This document shows, piece by piece, positions 1 to 11,299 of a stretch of DNA of 64,000 nt (position 1 is the stretch's first letter; each line of letters opens with the position of its first letter). This DNA comes from Peromyscus leucopus (taxonomy: Eukaryota > Chordata > Mammalia > Rodentia > Cricetidae), in the NCBI RefSeq assembly GCF_004664715.2, contig NC_051071.1, positions 31,994,161 to 32,058,160 of the forward strand, read 5' to 3'. Position numbers and translations under genes: made by a program. The notes under the pieces were generated by a model, which made no database searches, was not told where the DNA came from, and saw only the letters and a program-made list of their open reading frames with translations.

Positions 1-518
1 AGCACTTCTTGGATAACCTTCAGTGTTTTCCCTGCTTCCCTGCTCCGCTCTCTTGCTGAAACAAACGCATACATTGTCCTCTTCCCTGTCTCCACCTACT
101 GCCCCCCCCCCCCAGTGTTACAGGTGTCCTACTCTGATTACAAAACTGGTTTCACGGTCTCCAGCACAGGATGTTTTCTTCTCTTCCAACAGAGGTTAGA
201 TAACAGAGATTTAAGGGTCTGTAATTCATCCTTCACTGATCAATGTTCCTGAATGTTCCACACTAGCCTGAACCCTGTTCTAGCCATTTGTAAAACCGGA
301 GGCTTAAGAACAATAAATGGTCTCGGGACTCCTGAGAGTCAGGGCAGCTTTTTCTTAACCCTCTCTTCGCAAAGAGGCTTGTAAAGCACATTGGGCCATT
401 CTCTCCTTTGAGATTTCCTGGGAGCTGCCTTCTCCCTCTTCAGAAATAAATAGCAATAAAGATATCTAAGACATATGCACACACAGCTCTGCACATAGGA
501 CCACACCCCTGCTCAAGC
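1..518. other. Single-copy DNA, no gene seen
   Basis: I see no coding signature, SINE or LTR in this stretch. The only simple feature is a run of twelve C at 102-113. Two AATAAA-like strings occur near 310 and 445 but nothing around them suggests a transcript end. Confidence 0.5.
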
Positions 519-529
519 ACACGCGCGCA

Positions 530-580
<51 letters not shown>

Positions 581-601
581 TACAGGTTTTTTTTTTTTTT
601 T
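519..601. repeat. (CG/CA)n microsatellite followed by poly-T
   Basis: A short acgcgcgcacgcgc block runs into about 45 nt of uninterrupted CA (to 578), and after a short spacer a run of about 15 T (587-601). The alternating purine-pyrimidine tract with CG steps could adopt Z-DNA. No SINE body is recognisable beside it. Confidence 0.9.
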
Positions 602-2420
602 CAGGTATTCACAGTCCAGTGTTAAATACTTACCTGTTCCATTGGTTTTCAGTATTGGTGCTAGATGAGACTAATCTAGTGACGGGACTGACACCCAGTA
701 GGTGCTCAGTGAGCAAGGTCTGGCTTTATTCTTACAATAGCATTACCTTCTCCAGAAACAGGACACACTGCTGGGCCTGGTCAGAGTGAAGCATGCATTT
801 TTCTGCAGGGAGGAGGCTGGTGTTGGCTCTCCCTCTGCTGGCCATGCTGAGCACTCACTCGCCCTTTGTTCTGTTTCCAGGGAGTGGTGGCTGGTCCTTG
901 GGAAAAGGAAATGGGATCAGAAGTGAGAGCTAGGAAGCTAAGCAGGGTGGTCTTTTAGCTAATTCTGAGCCAGCTGGGGACAGGGAAGTGTCTTTCCCCC
1001 TTTGTTTTAAGCTTTAACTACTGAATGTGCTGAGCTAGCCCTTTCTAAGCATGTACTGAGGCAACATCGTGTAGGACAGACGAATAAGAGTCGCCTGTCA
1101 CAAACACTCTCAAAACTGGATATTACTTCCAGGAGGTTTGACTCATTCCCAACTGAGACAGCTAAACTTGGGGGACACGTGTCTGGACACTGATTATTGT
1201 TTAGAAGTGAGGGCTTTGGGCTCTGAGACCAGCATTGCCCTACTAGTCAAGTTTTTCACACACACCACACCCACAAATTTTAAACTGCACAGAGATGACC
1301 CACCTGATATCATCATCATGAGGATTAACAGTCATGATGTGATTGACTGAGGGTGGGCCTAATAACAAAATGAACACATTAAATGGAGGATGTTAAAATC
1401 ATTTTAATTCTAAAATAGGACTAGCATTTGACAGTATTTAATATTTTAAAAATTATTATAATGATGCTTTTTTCTATGACATGGAACCACTTGCAGTTGG
1501 GCATATTTGGCCAGCTTTGACCTCTCAGAGCCAGTAAGTTTTCATACAGTGCCATTAGTAAAAGTATTGACCTATTATTTCATAATGTAATGGAACTTGA
1601 GATTTTATAGAAAAAAAAACTTCTACACAGCAATACTGTACATTTGGGCAGGTCCTTCTGGCACATTGGATATATGTAAATAACGGGTGATAATTTTAAA
1701 TGGAAAGGTGATCCTGAGCCTTATTGGGTCGAGTTTCTTAAGAGCATGCTCTGACTTCCAGGCTGTGAAGTGTAGGTCACAGCATCCCAGTGGTACCAGG
1801 ATGATGAGCAACATTCACTGATAAAGGCACTACCTAAATATTTGATCTACTTTGTACGCTCTGTTCTGTTCCTAAAGGACTCTTCTGGCACCAGGAGCCT
1901 GCCCCTCAGACTGTCCCTCTGCCTGTCTGCCTCCAAAAGCACATTGCTGTCTCAGCACATACACTTGGCCCTGGCTAGAAGAGTCTTGGATTTGACAGGC
2001 AATTTCATGAAATTCTTTCTATGAGATGAATAGGTGCTTTGACTTTATAATTTCCCAACCACTTTGAGTAAGCAGGGTTTTCTGCTAGCATACAATTACT
2101 TACTAGAGTAAAACCATGGTGGAGTTCAACCTGCCATCTCTCTGTTGGCCCAAGTTTTTCGCCAACATAAATAACCCCTTCCTATTTTGGGAATGGAGAA
2201 GTAGCTATCATGCTGTGCACAGCCTCCCAGGGCACAGTAAAGCATATTGAGAATTTACTAAATGTGTCGTGCTCTGCTCCATATAAGGAGGCAGAGGAAA
2301 CAGGCAGGGCCAGAGTGACCCATCCTCATTTTAATCTTCTAGCCCTAAGCTGATAAACCCTCACACAGACACAGTGTAACAAATATTCCTAAAACTCTGG
2401 TTCATGTGATTGTTACTGTA
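602..2420. other. Single-copy DNA, no gene seen
   Basis: There is no supported gene. The stretch has a possible L2-like relic at about 685-720 (cccagtaggtgctcagtgag resembles the L2 3' end), a CTCF-like motif at 826-846 and an AT-rich segment at about 1395-1620. Open frames here are at most 70 codons and show no recognisable protein. Confidence 0.45.
826..846 (-). promoter_or_regulatory. Candidate CTCF-type motif (weak to moderate)
   Basis: Read on the minus strand this is ggccagcagagggagagcc, which matches the CCASYAGRKGGC core well up to the last positions (GGGAG in place of GGGCG). CTCF binds such cores in mammalian chromatin. The match is by eye, no score was computed, and the 3' half is weaker than the motif at 21217. 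Confidence 0.35.
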
Positions 2421-2550
2421 CCTGTACAAAGAACACTGGACTTGGAGACAACAGGGCTGGACTTGAATCATGGCTTCATGACCTGGAGAAAATTACTCAC
2501 CATCTCTGATCTGTAGTTCAAAGGAAAAGCAGAGAAATTGGATCTGATGG

Positions 2551-2552
<2 letters not shown>
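2420..2552 (+). mobile_element. MIR SINE fragment
   Basis: The order ggacttggagacaacag, acttgaatcatggcttcatg, acctgg..aaattactcacc and atctctgatctgtag follows the central MIR core (ordered: discriminating residues, accttgggcaagttact, cctcagtttcctcatctgt). It is an ancient mammalian tRNA-derived SINE. A B1 insertion cuts it off at 2553. Confidence 0.6.
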
Positions 2553-2605
<53 letters not shown>

Positions 2606-2743
2606 AGACAGGGTTTCTCTGTGTAGCTTTGTGCCTTTCCTGGAACTCACTTTGTAGACCAGGCTGGCCTCAAACTCACAGAGATCCACCTGTCTCTGCC
2701 TCCCGAGTGCTGGGATTAAAGGCGTGTGCCACCGCCGCCCAGC
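2553..2743 (-). mobile_element. B1 SINE with 52-nt poly-T (A-tail)
   Basis: The tail is 52 consecutive T at 2553-2604, followed by gagacagggtttctctgtgt at 2605 and the full B1 body to about 2743 (tgggattaaaggcgtgtgcc near the far end). It carries the tgtagctttgtgcctttcc variant seen in the other B1s of this window. A probable short TSD is gatggtct before the tail and gacggtct after the element, with one difference. It sits inside a MIR. Confidence 0.93.
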
Positions 2744-2914
2744 AAGACGGTCTCTTTGTTTCTTTTTATTATCAGTTTCCTAATGGAAACACACAAATGA
2801 CATGCAAAAGTGAATTTTCGGTTCAGTGAGTTACAGACTAAGGGGTAACAAGAGATCTAGAGTTGAAGGGAAAGTTAGGATGGAAATTAAGTTGTTCATT
2901 AAGAATACTAGTAA

Positions 2915-3127
2915 TGGGCTTGAAAGATGGCTCAATGGTTAAGAACACTAGCTGCTCTTTCAGAGGAACTGGGTTCAATTCTTAGCACCTTCATGGCAGC
3001 CCACAACCATCTGTAACTACAGTCCAGGGGATCCAACATCTTCTGGCCTTCATAGGCCCTGACATATACATGTTGCACAGATATACATGTAGACAAAACA
3101 ACCATGCATAAAAATAAAACTAAAAAA
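2915..3127 (+). mobile_element. B2-family SINE with TSD
   Basis: The head cttgaaagatggctcaatgg and ggttaagaacactagctgct carry the tRNA-like A and B box region of B2/B3, followed by cttctggccttcataggccc and an A-rich tail (ataaaaataaaactaaaa). The flanks aagaatactagtaa (2901-2914) and aagaatactaacaa (3128-3141) are a 14-bp TSD with two transitions, so both ends are intact and the insertion is moderately old. Confidence 0.9.
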
Positions 3128-3382
3128 AAGAATACTAACAAGATTGTAGTACCTATATCTGACAGACTACATATCCCCAACAGACATGAAGAACTCCTAC
3201 ATAGCAATGAACTAAAGATAACACAAGCCATCAGGAAAAGGAAAATATTTTTTCAGGTAGTCAATTTCATCTTTAGAAAATTACTTCACTTCTTTAGTCA
3301 TAAAATATGAATTTGAAATGCTAAAGAGGTGTCCCTATAGACATAAACACCAGAATAACTAACATTAAACAGATGATGAGGA

Positions 3383-3735
3383 TGTTGGGGAAAATCCCAC
3401 TGAGAAAAGCGCATGCTATTCAAGCATGAAGACTTGAGTTTGGATCCCCACAACACATGTAAAAAGTTGGGAGTGATAGCCACTGCCTGTAACCCCAGTG
3501 CCAAAAGGCGGAGTCAGGAAGATGCCAGGAGCTTTTTGGCCAGCATATCTGGCCAATTTGACAGGCTTTGTGTTCCGTGAAAGACCCTATCTCAAAAACT
3601 GTGATGAAAGATTGGAAACACCCAACATCCATGCCTAGCCTCTATACATGTGTACAATCAGGCATGTGTATAAATATGTACATGTGCTCACATACCACAC
3701 TTGCATGCAAACGTGCACACATGCAAACAGATTGA
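3383..3735 (+). mobile_element. RSINE1/B4-type SINE
   Basis: An ID/B4-like head (gcaagcatgaagacttgagtttggatcccc in diverged form) is followed by a B1-like part (tgcctgtaaccccagtgcc), then gtgaaagaccctatctcaaa and an alternating purine-pyrimidine tail (catgtgtgtaca-like to about 3735). This order is that of rodent RSINE1. It is diverged and no TSD was found. Confidence 0.75.
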
Positions 3736-4019
3736 TGAGGAAAAAAGTTGAGGATGTGGAGCGACTAGAATTCTTTTACACCACAGGCAAGAGGATAAGG
3801 TTGTGTCATCATTTTAAAGATGGGTTGAATTTATCTGTAAGAATTAAATACACACAAATAATCTTACCATATGGTGGTTTAAATTACAACTGTATAAAAA
3901 CACATCCTGCCATCATTTTGATACCATTTTTAATTTGGTATTTGACAAAATTATATTATAAAGGATTACATCAGCTATTCCTGCCAAAGTATATGCTAAA
4001 AGAGTATTCTGAGTAGCGA

Positions 4020-4180
4020 CACTATGATGTTTAGTAGGTGAAATATGTTAAATACAATTTTTTCTTACAATATTTTCAACTTGCAATGGATTTACTGAGA
4101 TGTAGTCCCATTGTAAGACTAGAAGCACCTGAATGTAATTTACTACACATTAGTAATTTCACTTCTCAGTTATGTACCCA

Positions 4181-4236
<56 letters not shown>

Positions 4237-4600
4237 GACACATTCAAGTAAGTACACTATTTAAAAGTAGCTGAAAACTGGAAGTAGCTCAAATTTTCAG
4301 CACCAGAAGAATAAGTAAATGTGGTGTAACCACGCAGTGGAAATGTAAACAACAAGACAGACAAACAATTACTACAGCACACAGCCGAAATGAAGATCAA
4401 AATAGTGTGCTGAGTAAAAGAAGTTAGGCATGAAAGTGTGTGTACTGTGGCATTTCACTTACATAAGGTTCACAAACAGGCAAAAGTAATGCCAGCTCTT
4501 GGAAGTCAGGGCTGTGGTTTCCTCGGGGAGAGCAAACTGTAACCAGGAAAATTCCAGAGGACTGCATGGACGCTGGTGAGAGTCTGCCTGTTAGTCTGGG
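4020..4600 (+). mobile_element. Ancient L1M 3' end (ORF2 tail / 3' UTR), interrupted by (CA)n
   Basis: The segment ttagtaatttcacttctcag / ttatgtaccca corresponds to the L1 ORF2 tail that encodes the last part of the reverse-transcriptase protein; downstream aataagtaaatgtggtgtaa, agtggaaatgtaaac, tgctgagtaaaagaagttag and catttcacttacataagg follow the L1M 3' end in order. The block at 4045-4140 may be part of the same or another old repeat. It is heavily decayed and non-coding now. Confidence 0.7.
4183..4234. repeat. (CA)26 microsatellite
   Basis: This is an uninterrupted 52-nt CA tract lying inside the L1M fragment, apparently expanded from a short ATACACAC seed in the L1 sequence. It encodes only a spurious Thr-His open frame. 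Confidence 0.97.
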
Positions 4601-5169
4601 TGTTAGTTACAGAAAGGTGGTTTGTGACGATCACTCTAGTTGTGTTTACAATACCTGCCATCTGTGGCTGTCCTATCTACCCATAAATGAAAGTCAGAGG
4701 AATGAATTTCATAATACTTTCATATTATTTCCCTAATAACACCCTCCAAAACTATTTTCCTAATAACCCTTATAATATCTGTTGACCATTCTCCTTTCTT
4801 AATGTATTCTGACAGACACACCCCAGCCCTGATTATGTGCTCTCTTTCTTTGCTTCTCCTTTTCTTTGCCTGGCCTCTTGCCCTGCCTTGTGAGACCTAA
4901 AGCATGGAAGCCATGCTTCTTGCTCTTGGATTCATGCAAACAGCAAAGAATAAAAAACCCACCAGTCTAGTTCTCAGAGGTCTTTATGCAAAGTCTATCT
5001 CCATGCAGTACTACAGCCCTTGGGTATAGCTTGTTTTAGACTTGTCTGTCCTACACATTGACAAATCTGTCAGTTTTAGGTCCCCTTCTCTTCAACATCT
5101 GCTCAATAATATGGTTCCTTCTCTCTCAATCCTTCTGGCTTCCTGGGCTCAGCCATGCACAAATTTAAC
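4601..5169. other. Single-copy DNA, no gene seen
   Basis: I see no repeat family or coding signature. The stretch has several short T/C-rich runs (for example around 4840-4870) and nothing else of note. Confidence 0.4.
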
Positions 5170-5870
5170 AGCTGACTCATGCTGAATACTGTGCTTTACC
5201 CCCAAGGGCATTTAGATAATGAGATAGCCTCTGACCCATGAGTTCCTTAAAATGTTCAGAGAAGACAGATTCAAAAATGGAAAATGACATAGCAGCTTAT
5301 TGAGGAACCAGAAACAAAGAAGAGGGGTACCCAGGACAGTCACTGATAACTAAGAAAAGCCATCCAAAGGTGACAGTCACTCTAGAACTGAGTGAACAGT
5401 GACTAGACATTTCTAAATGAAGGTTTCAAACCTTTTCAGGAAGAAGAAAATGCAAAAATCATCTGTGGGGATGATTTTGTATGCCTATGTTTGTTAGGGC
5501 TGGGTAATATAACCAGTGTGCATCTGGATGCTAAGAACAGTGGGAGAAGCAGAAGTAGACAGCAACACTCCTGACACTATAGAGTGAGGGAGATGAGTGA
5601 GTAGAAGGCCTTGAATGCTAGTGTGATGATATGAGACTTCAAGATTCAGACCACTGGTAGCAAACTGGAACTGGGAGCCAAATCTGACCTGCTGTGTTTT
5701 GTAAATAAAGTTTTATTCCAGCATGGATACTTCTATTTGTTTAGGCACTGTCTATGGATATAATGGCAGAACTGAGTACATGCTCAAAGGCTACTGGCCC
5801 ACACTGCAGTCACTTCTAATCTAGAAGATGATGAGCCACTGAGGTGTTCTAGGCAGAGTGTAGAGACAGC
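5170..5870 (+). repeat. Probable ancient interspersed repeat, family not named
   Basis: Phrases such as gatagcctctgacccatgag, gaaggccttgaatgctagtg and tgatgagccactgaggtg resemble an old mammalian repeat in which a 'recycled' gccttgaatgc...gccattgaggg order recurs. I cannot name the family. A hAT-type element (5644-5815) is inserted in it, so it would be older than that element. Confidence 0.35.
5644..5815. mobile_element. MER20-like hAT-Charlie non-autonomous DNA transposon
   Basis: Diagnostic pieces are gtagcaaactggaactggga, gccaaatctgacctgctgtg, tttgtaaataaagttttatt, cactgtctatggatataatg and ggcagaactgagtacatg, in the order of the widespread mammalian element with 'ccaataaaactttatttac' on the opposite strand. 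The far end is truncated near tactggcccacac, so the second terminal repeat is missing. I recall the family as MER20, but the name is from memory. Confidence 0.7.
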
Positions 5871-8089
5871 CCAATGTGTGCCACCCTGATACTTTGTTCC
5901 ATTCTTGGAATGAAGAGGAATTTTTTTTTCTGAAATGATACAGCAGCAACATAGGGAACCTACTCAAGCCTGTAACTACGCTAAGCTTTTGTCAATACCT
6001 GTGAGAATAGGCTCACACAAGGGACCTCAGGAGATCAAACAGGAGTGACATCAGCCTTGGCACTCAAGCTTAGGCTCAAAGAGCTAAAACAACTCCTCCA
6101 CCTTTTTCATATCTGTATTTGAAAATCACCTGCCTATCAGGCAAATAAAAATGAGAATATTTATTACTTCAGACCGGAATTAAGTAAGCTTGACATATTT
6201 CAGCCACTGTCAGGGCTGGCTGACTGCAATGTTTTCCCAATGGAGATTTGCTCTCCTGTGTTTACTTCTGCAAATAACAGGGTAAGTAGAGGCAGACAGA
6301 GGTCTTTCTCTAGATATTCTAGCTGAATATGCCACCATTTCTTCACTGATATGGAAATGGGACAAAGAGCTGGGAACTGTGCTCTGTTGGAGCACACTCC
6401 ACATGGAACCATGAAAACCAAGGAAAGGAGCTTTCCCATCCTATCCCTTACATTCTTGGGTTATTTTCCTACTGACTAGCTACATATCCAGGTAATGTAC
6501 TGATGTTCAATATGTGAGATTCTCTCTTTGGTGCTATTAGCCCCATGGACAGTTCCTTCCCTTCCAAAGAACTAAGGTCCTATTCTCAATAGCCCTGGGA
6601 AGACACTGATGCTGAAAAGGGAAATAAAGACCAGGCCTCATCTCATAATAGAATCAGTTTTGCCATAGCCTGAGCTTGGAAGATGTTTAAAGTGCCTGTG
6701 AGGATGGGAAGTTGACTAACAGAGCAGGCATGTGATGAAAAGGCAACTAGATGAGGAAGGAGCTGTCTAAATAAAACCTCCTAAATGGTGGACCAGTCAG
6801 GACTAACTGGATATTATCACTGACCTTGCACACTTCTTTCCTTACTCCTGCATCTCAATGCAGCACTATCCCACAGCCCAATCTCAGGGTTTGCTATGGT
6901 CCTGTCCCCTACTTCAGATGGAAAGCAAAAAAGAACAACGCCAACCTGAAGCCAAGTGGTAAAGAGAGGAACTGCTCTGTTTACTTCCTGGAAGGGTGGC
7001 CATGTCCCCGGCCATCACAAGCAAAGGAAACAACAGGATAGATCATAGGAAATACAAGAGGAAAAAACCATCATGCCCCTGAGCATCTTGTACCTCTCAG
7101 AAATAGCCAAACATCTTGACAAGGGCTACTTCTTGAAAATTGTATCAGTAGACCCAAGGTGCCATAATATGGGCACACAAGTAAAAGAAACATCGGTTTG
7201 GTGGTCCTTTAGCCGAGGGCCAGCTGGGTAAATGGTAACAGCTCATGAGCAGGGCGTTTGTCACTTTGCTTACTATACAGCCCTAGTCCGGGTCTCTTGG
7301 CTTCCATCTCCCGACAATGACTGATCATTGGGTTCCCAAGGCTTCAGATCTATTTGAGCATCAGCAGTCAGGCACTTGACAAGCATTTGTGGAGGAAGGT
7401 TTCCAAGAGATGCTTCGCATGCAGTGGGGATTCCACTTGAAGCAGAAGAGCAAAGTCCTGCCAAATGTGGGGCAGGGCCCAGGGAAGCTAAGCTCTCTGG
7501 GGAGAAGCTTGGCAAAGGGTAGGAGAGCCTGAGAGTGGCGAGATGGGGAAGAGAGGCAAAGAAATTTATACAAGGTGATTTTGTAGAAGATCAAACCTGA
7601 CATATTTTTAGGAGCTATATAAAAATGCAAAGCAGCCATCTCTTTTAAGAGCCATCTTCAAAATTGCAATAAATTCTCCTTGACAAAAACTCAGTCAAGT
7701 CCAGCATGTAATCTTCTGCTGTCAAGAAGAGTAATGCAGAGTGGTGGATGTGCTTCTACTAAATGGAGAAAAAAAAAAAAAAAAAAAAACTGTGTATGTG
7801 GGAGAGTGCTTGCCTGGGAAGATGGAAGTTAGCTTGCTAAAGCTTCTCTTCAAGGCTTGGTTTGTTCTCTTTGTGGGGTCTCCTTTTCATCAGTCTCATG
7901 ACAAAAAAAAAAAAAATCAATCTTTTTAGGAATGTTCCCTTTGGCCAATTCCTTTCAACCACTTATTTCTCAGAAAATGCAAGTGAAAAGTTCTGGGATT
8001 AGGGGTGAGCACAAACCGTAGCTCCGTCAGATATGAGATAGGTCATCCTGAGTGTGTGGTTTCCTGTGTCTACAACGTGATGCTTCATC
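5871..8089. other. Single-copy DNA with two A-runs, no gene seen
   Basis: No repeat family or exon is recognised over 2.2 kb. A run of 21 A lies at 7769-7789 and one of 14 A at 7903-7916. The overlapping minus-strand open frames at 6200-6440 and 7273-7639 (up to 92 codons) show no known motif, and pairs of overlapping frames like these are expected by chance in this base composition. Confidence 0.4.
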
Positions 8090-8360
8090 TTGTCTCCATG
8101 TTGGGATTTATGGAGACAGACCTCTGGGAGAGTTTAACTGGAGGGAAGAACCATTCTGAACATAGTAGACACCATCCCATAGGATGAATTTCTAGACTAA
8201 ATGAAAAGCTGGACACTGGCATCTGTCTCTCTCTGCTTCAGGAGTGTGGGTGCTGTGTGAGCAGCAGCCTTACACTCCTGAAGTAAATTGCTCTGACTGC
8301 CATATTTTCCCCAGTATGATGGACACAACCACCAAACTGTGAGTCTAAAGAAACCCTTCT
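8090..8360 (+). mobile_element. Rodent MaLR-type LTR fragment
   Basis: The run agtttaactggagggaagaa, caccatcccatagg, tctctctctgcttcaggagt, tatgatggacacaaccacc and aaactgtgagtctaaagaaa followed by cccttct matches the internal order of rodent MaLR LTRs, where 'actgtgagcc aaataaaccctt' marks the polyadenylation region. A very similar order is at 63105-63485. It breaks off at 8360 where a different LTR-like block begins. Confidence 0.6.
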
Positions 8361-8698
8361 TGTAGTGGGTAGCTGTTCCAGCTTTGACCTTGAAACATTG
8401 CCCCTAATGTGGCAGTAAGAAACCGCCACACCTGCTTATGACCTGCCCCTAGGGTGTGGCAGAGACAAGACACCTTAAGACCCGAGATGAAGATGTGCTT
8501 GCTCTCTTGGCTCTTCGTGGACCTGTAGGCTAGAGTGCAGACCAAGTCACAGTTCTCCAGAGAACTACGCTGGACTGCCCCTCATCTCCTCCAGATCCTG
8601 TAGCTGACCCCTTAGTGGCTGTAAGTTTCCCCTGAAATTAATCTCTTTTAATTACCAGATAAATTACATGGAATTGCCTCGCTAATTGCTGTTATACT
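8361..8698 (+). mobile_element. LTR-like block, possibly nested in the LTR to its left
   Basis: It starts tgtagtgggtagctgttcca, contains gcttatgacctgcccctagg, gatgtgcttgctctcttggc and ggactgcccctcatctcctc, and ends with gaaattaatctcttttaatt and gctaattgctgttata. I recall a similar rodent LTR but cannot name it. It interrupts the MaLR LTR right after the polyadenylation region; no clean TSD could be read. Confidence 0.45.
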
Positions 8699-9141
8699 TT
8701 CTTCTTTACCCTGGCTTGGCAGTTGTTCAGACACAGGAAAGAGGAAAGCCCTGAATATAGGCTCTCCATAGTGTCAACTCTTTGCAACAGTAACCATGGC
8801 TCCCAGCTGGCAAGTGCTGTTAGGAAAATGGGGTAAAATACAGCATGTCACATGCCTAGATGGCACCATGGTGTGTCCCATGTGTTTGGTAACTGTTAGC
8901 TGACGTTGTCATTGTCATGATATGGGCAGCATCTTCTTCACGTTTTGTTTTTCCAATCGTCTGTAGATAATATCTGGTTGTTGTTGTTTGTTTGTTTTTT
9001 TACAGGGTCTTCTAACTCGGTGTTATGGTCTTGGGAACCCACAATCATGTTTGGAGCCATTGTGGGGCAGGAGTTTAAGAAAGAGAAACTGACTAGGTTC
9101 TCTTCTGAGCTTTTCCTGTTTTTATATCCTGAGCAGCCATG

Positions 9142-9142
<1 letters not shown>
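8699..9142. other. Single-copy DNA, no gene seen
   Basis: The first part (8700-8760) could be the remaining end of the MaLR LTR at 8090-8360, but similarity is weak. The rest shows no repeat family or coding signature. Confidence 0.35.

Positions 9143-9183
<41 letters not shown>
9143..9183. repeat. (TG)20 microsatellite
   Basis: This is an uninterrupted 41-nt TG tract at the 3' end of a B3 element on the opposite strand, so it probably grew from the tail region of that SINE. It gives the CVCVCV stretch in a spurious 183-codon frame. Confidence 0.96.
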
Positions 9184-9186
<3 letters not shown>

Positions 9187-9189
9187 CTC

Positions 9190-9407
9190 CTCATTTTATT
9201 CTATTTATATCTATTTTTGTGTGAACGGGTGTCCTGCCCACATGTATGTCTGCACACCACATGTGTGTAGCAGTACCCACAGAGGCCAGAAGAAGGTGTC
9301 AGATCCCCCTGGGACTGCAATTGTGAGCCACCAAGTGGGTGCTGGGAAGCCAGGATCCTCTGGAACAGCAGCCAGTGTTCTTAAGTGCCAAGCCATCTCT
9401 CCAGACC
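9190..9407 (-). mobile_element. B3-family SINE
   Basis: On the plus strand the order is tgtgtgaacgggtgtcctgc, acagaggccagaagaaggtg, tgtgagccaccaagtgggtg, ctctggaacagcagccagtg and ccaagccatctctccagac, which is the reverse complement of B3 (ggctggagagatggctcag at the head). It is diverged and no TSD was seen. Confidence 0.88.
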
Positions 9408-10848
9408 TCCTTCTATTTTATTTTATAAAACTCCTTTCTAATTCAAAAATCCACAGATATCTTTGGAGAACTACTGCGAAGCAGCACGTATTTTAAATAT
9501 ATGCTAATTATCAAGTGACCTTCCCCAACTACCTAGCCTCTCCCAGTACTGTCCATGTGTTCATCTGCTCTGTTTCACAGTGGAAGTCCCACAGCAGTGT
9601 CTGTAGATCTGTCTCCTCCACACTGCCAAACCATTTCCTTCCTGTGTGTGTTTCCTTCTCCACCATCTACTGAAACTGCCTGTCAAAGCCAGAAGTGACT
9701 AAGGTGATCACTTAAATACCTGAATTACAGGGTTTTTTTAAAACCTATGTCATTTCCCTATTTAGATTTAAGTATCCTAAGAATAATGACCTTCAGCCAT
9801 TTTATCCCAGTGCCTGTCATAGTATCTTGCAAACAATAGCCACACATTAGAGATGTATTGTGAGCCTGTGATGTACCAGGCATCACATTGAGTGACAGAG
9901 ACACTCTATTGTTAGGCAGAAGCCTCCCAAACTACTGATTTCCTCTCCCAAATGAAGGAGACTGAGTTCTAGCCTCTCACCTCTACCCCAGGGAAAATGA
10001 GATGACAGTATCAGTGAGAGGAGCATTTATAAGGGAAAATTAGATTTAAGCAATTCATTGTCATCTTCTTAGCTTTCCTGTATGACTGAGAACATGCTCC
10101 TTCATGGCAAACATGTCCCTGAGGCTGGGTAAATCTGTCTTTCTAATCTTACAAATGCTGCTGTGGATCAAGAGTGTCTGGTCTTCAAATGTGAGCATTA
10201 TCAGAGTGCTGTGTCATTCTATTAGCCCTAGTCTATTGACTCCATTTTGTTATTTCCCAATTGCATCTGAGTCCATTTACAGGAAAATGAAGCCTGTCTA
10301 TTGAGTATCCACACAAAGATCCAACAATTGTTAGCCTACACTGGAGGATCACAATTAAAGATGATTGAGTCAAAAAGAAATGAAGTCTAATATATTTACA
10401 ATTCAAGGTGACTATTATGATATAGTAACAAGTTAACCTTAAGATTTCATGATTTAAGAAACCTTTATTTCTTGAGGATACTACATGTCTAGTACAGATT
10501 AGCCAGGTAAACTCCGTTTCCAAGTCGCTCTAGATTGCAATCTTAGGGATGCACCACCATCATGTGGCCATGTCATCACAGCACATGACATCAGGACACT
10601 CAACAGGATAGGAGGTTTGGGAAGTTTATATAATAGCTCATTGTTTCTGCTAAAAGCAAAAATTCTACTCACAACCCTTTGGGCAGAAAAAAATAAAGTG
10701 GCTTGCTTTTGATTAGAGAGAAGACTGGGAAATGAAGGCACACATGTGGAATATTTTTGATAAGCTTTTCTGATCTTCTGGAGGACACAGGAATACCACA
10801 CAAGGCAACATGTAGAGATGCAGAGCTTTTGAACAGATGTTCTGGTGA
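9408..10848. other. Single-copy DNA with a possible L2 relic, no gene seen
   Basis: The segment at about 9800-9905 (atcccagtgcctgtcatag, cctgtgatgtaccaggca) resembles the 3' region of an L2/MIR-age repeat. The rest shows no recognisable repeat. Minus-strand open frames at 10233-10884 (up to 100 codons) have no recognisable domain. Confidence 0.4.
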
Positions 10849-11235
10849 ATGTCTTAGTTCATTTATACTGCTATAAGAACACACTTGAAACTACATAATT
10901 TATAAAGAACAGAAAATTATTTTTTTTTAACAGACACGATGCTAGGTAGTCAAAGATGAAGGTAATAGCAGTTTCTCCATGAGGTGAGGGCTCATTTTGC
11001 TATGCTTTCACATGATATACGGCAGAGGGCAAAAGAGAACAAAATCTGTCCACACCCAGTGAATGGGCCAAAGAAAGAAACTCACTTTATCAAGTTTAGT
11101 GAGCTCTAATCCCATCCATGATTGTGACTTAATTACTTCCTAAATTCTCACCTTTCAATACCATGACATCAACAATTCAGTTTCAACATGTGAGCTTAGA
11201 ATGCAACATTCTGATCTGGCAATGAATGGAATGCA
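10849..11235 (-). mobile_element. ERVL-MaLR LTR (MLT1-like)
   Basis: The plus strand opens aatgtcttagttcatttata / ctgctataagaacacac and continues aaactacataatttataaag, ccatgaggtgagggctca, ctctaatcccatccatgatt, gtgacttaattacttcctaa and agtttcaacatgtgagctt. That is the reverse complement of a MaLR LTR of the MLT1/MST type, which ends ...GACTAAGACA. It is old and its start (right side) is eroded. Confidence 0.75.
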
Positions 11236-11299
11236 TATTGAGTGAAATCAAATTGATGAAAGAACTGGTAATATACTATATATACAGTATATAATAGAG

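Noticed and set aside
8945..9496. 183-codon plus-strand open frame, the longest in the window
   Set aside because: It runs through a (TG)n tract (Cys-Val repeats) and an antisense B3 SINE. No part resembles a protein.
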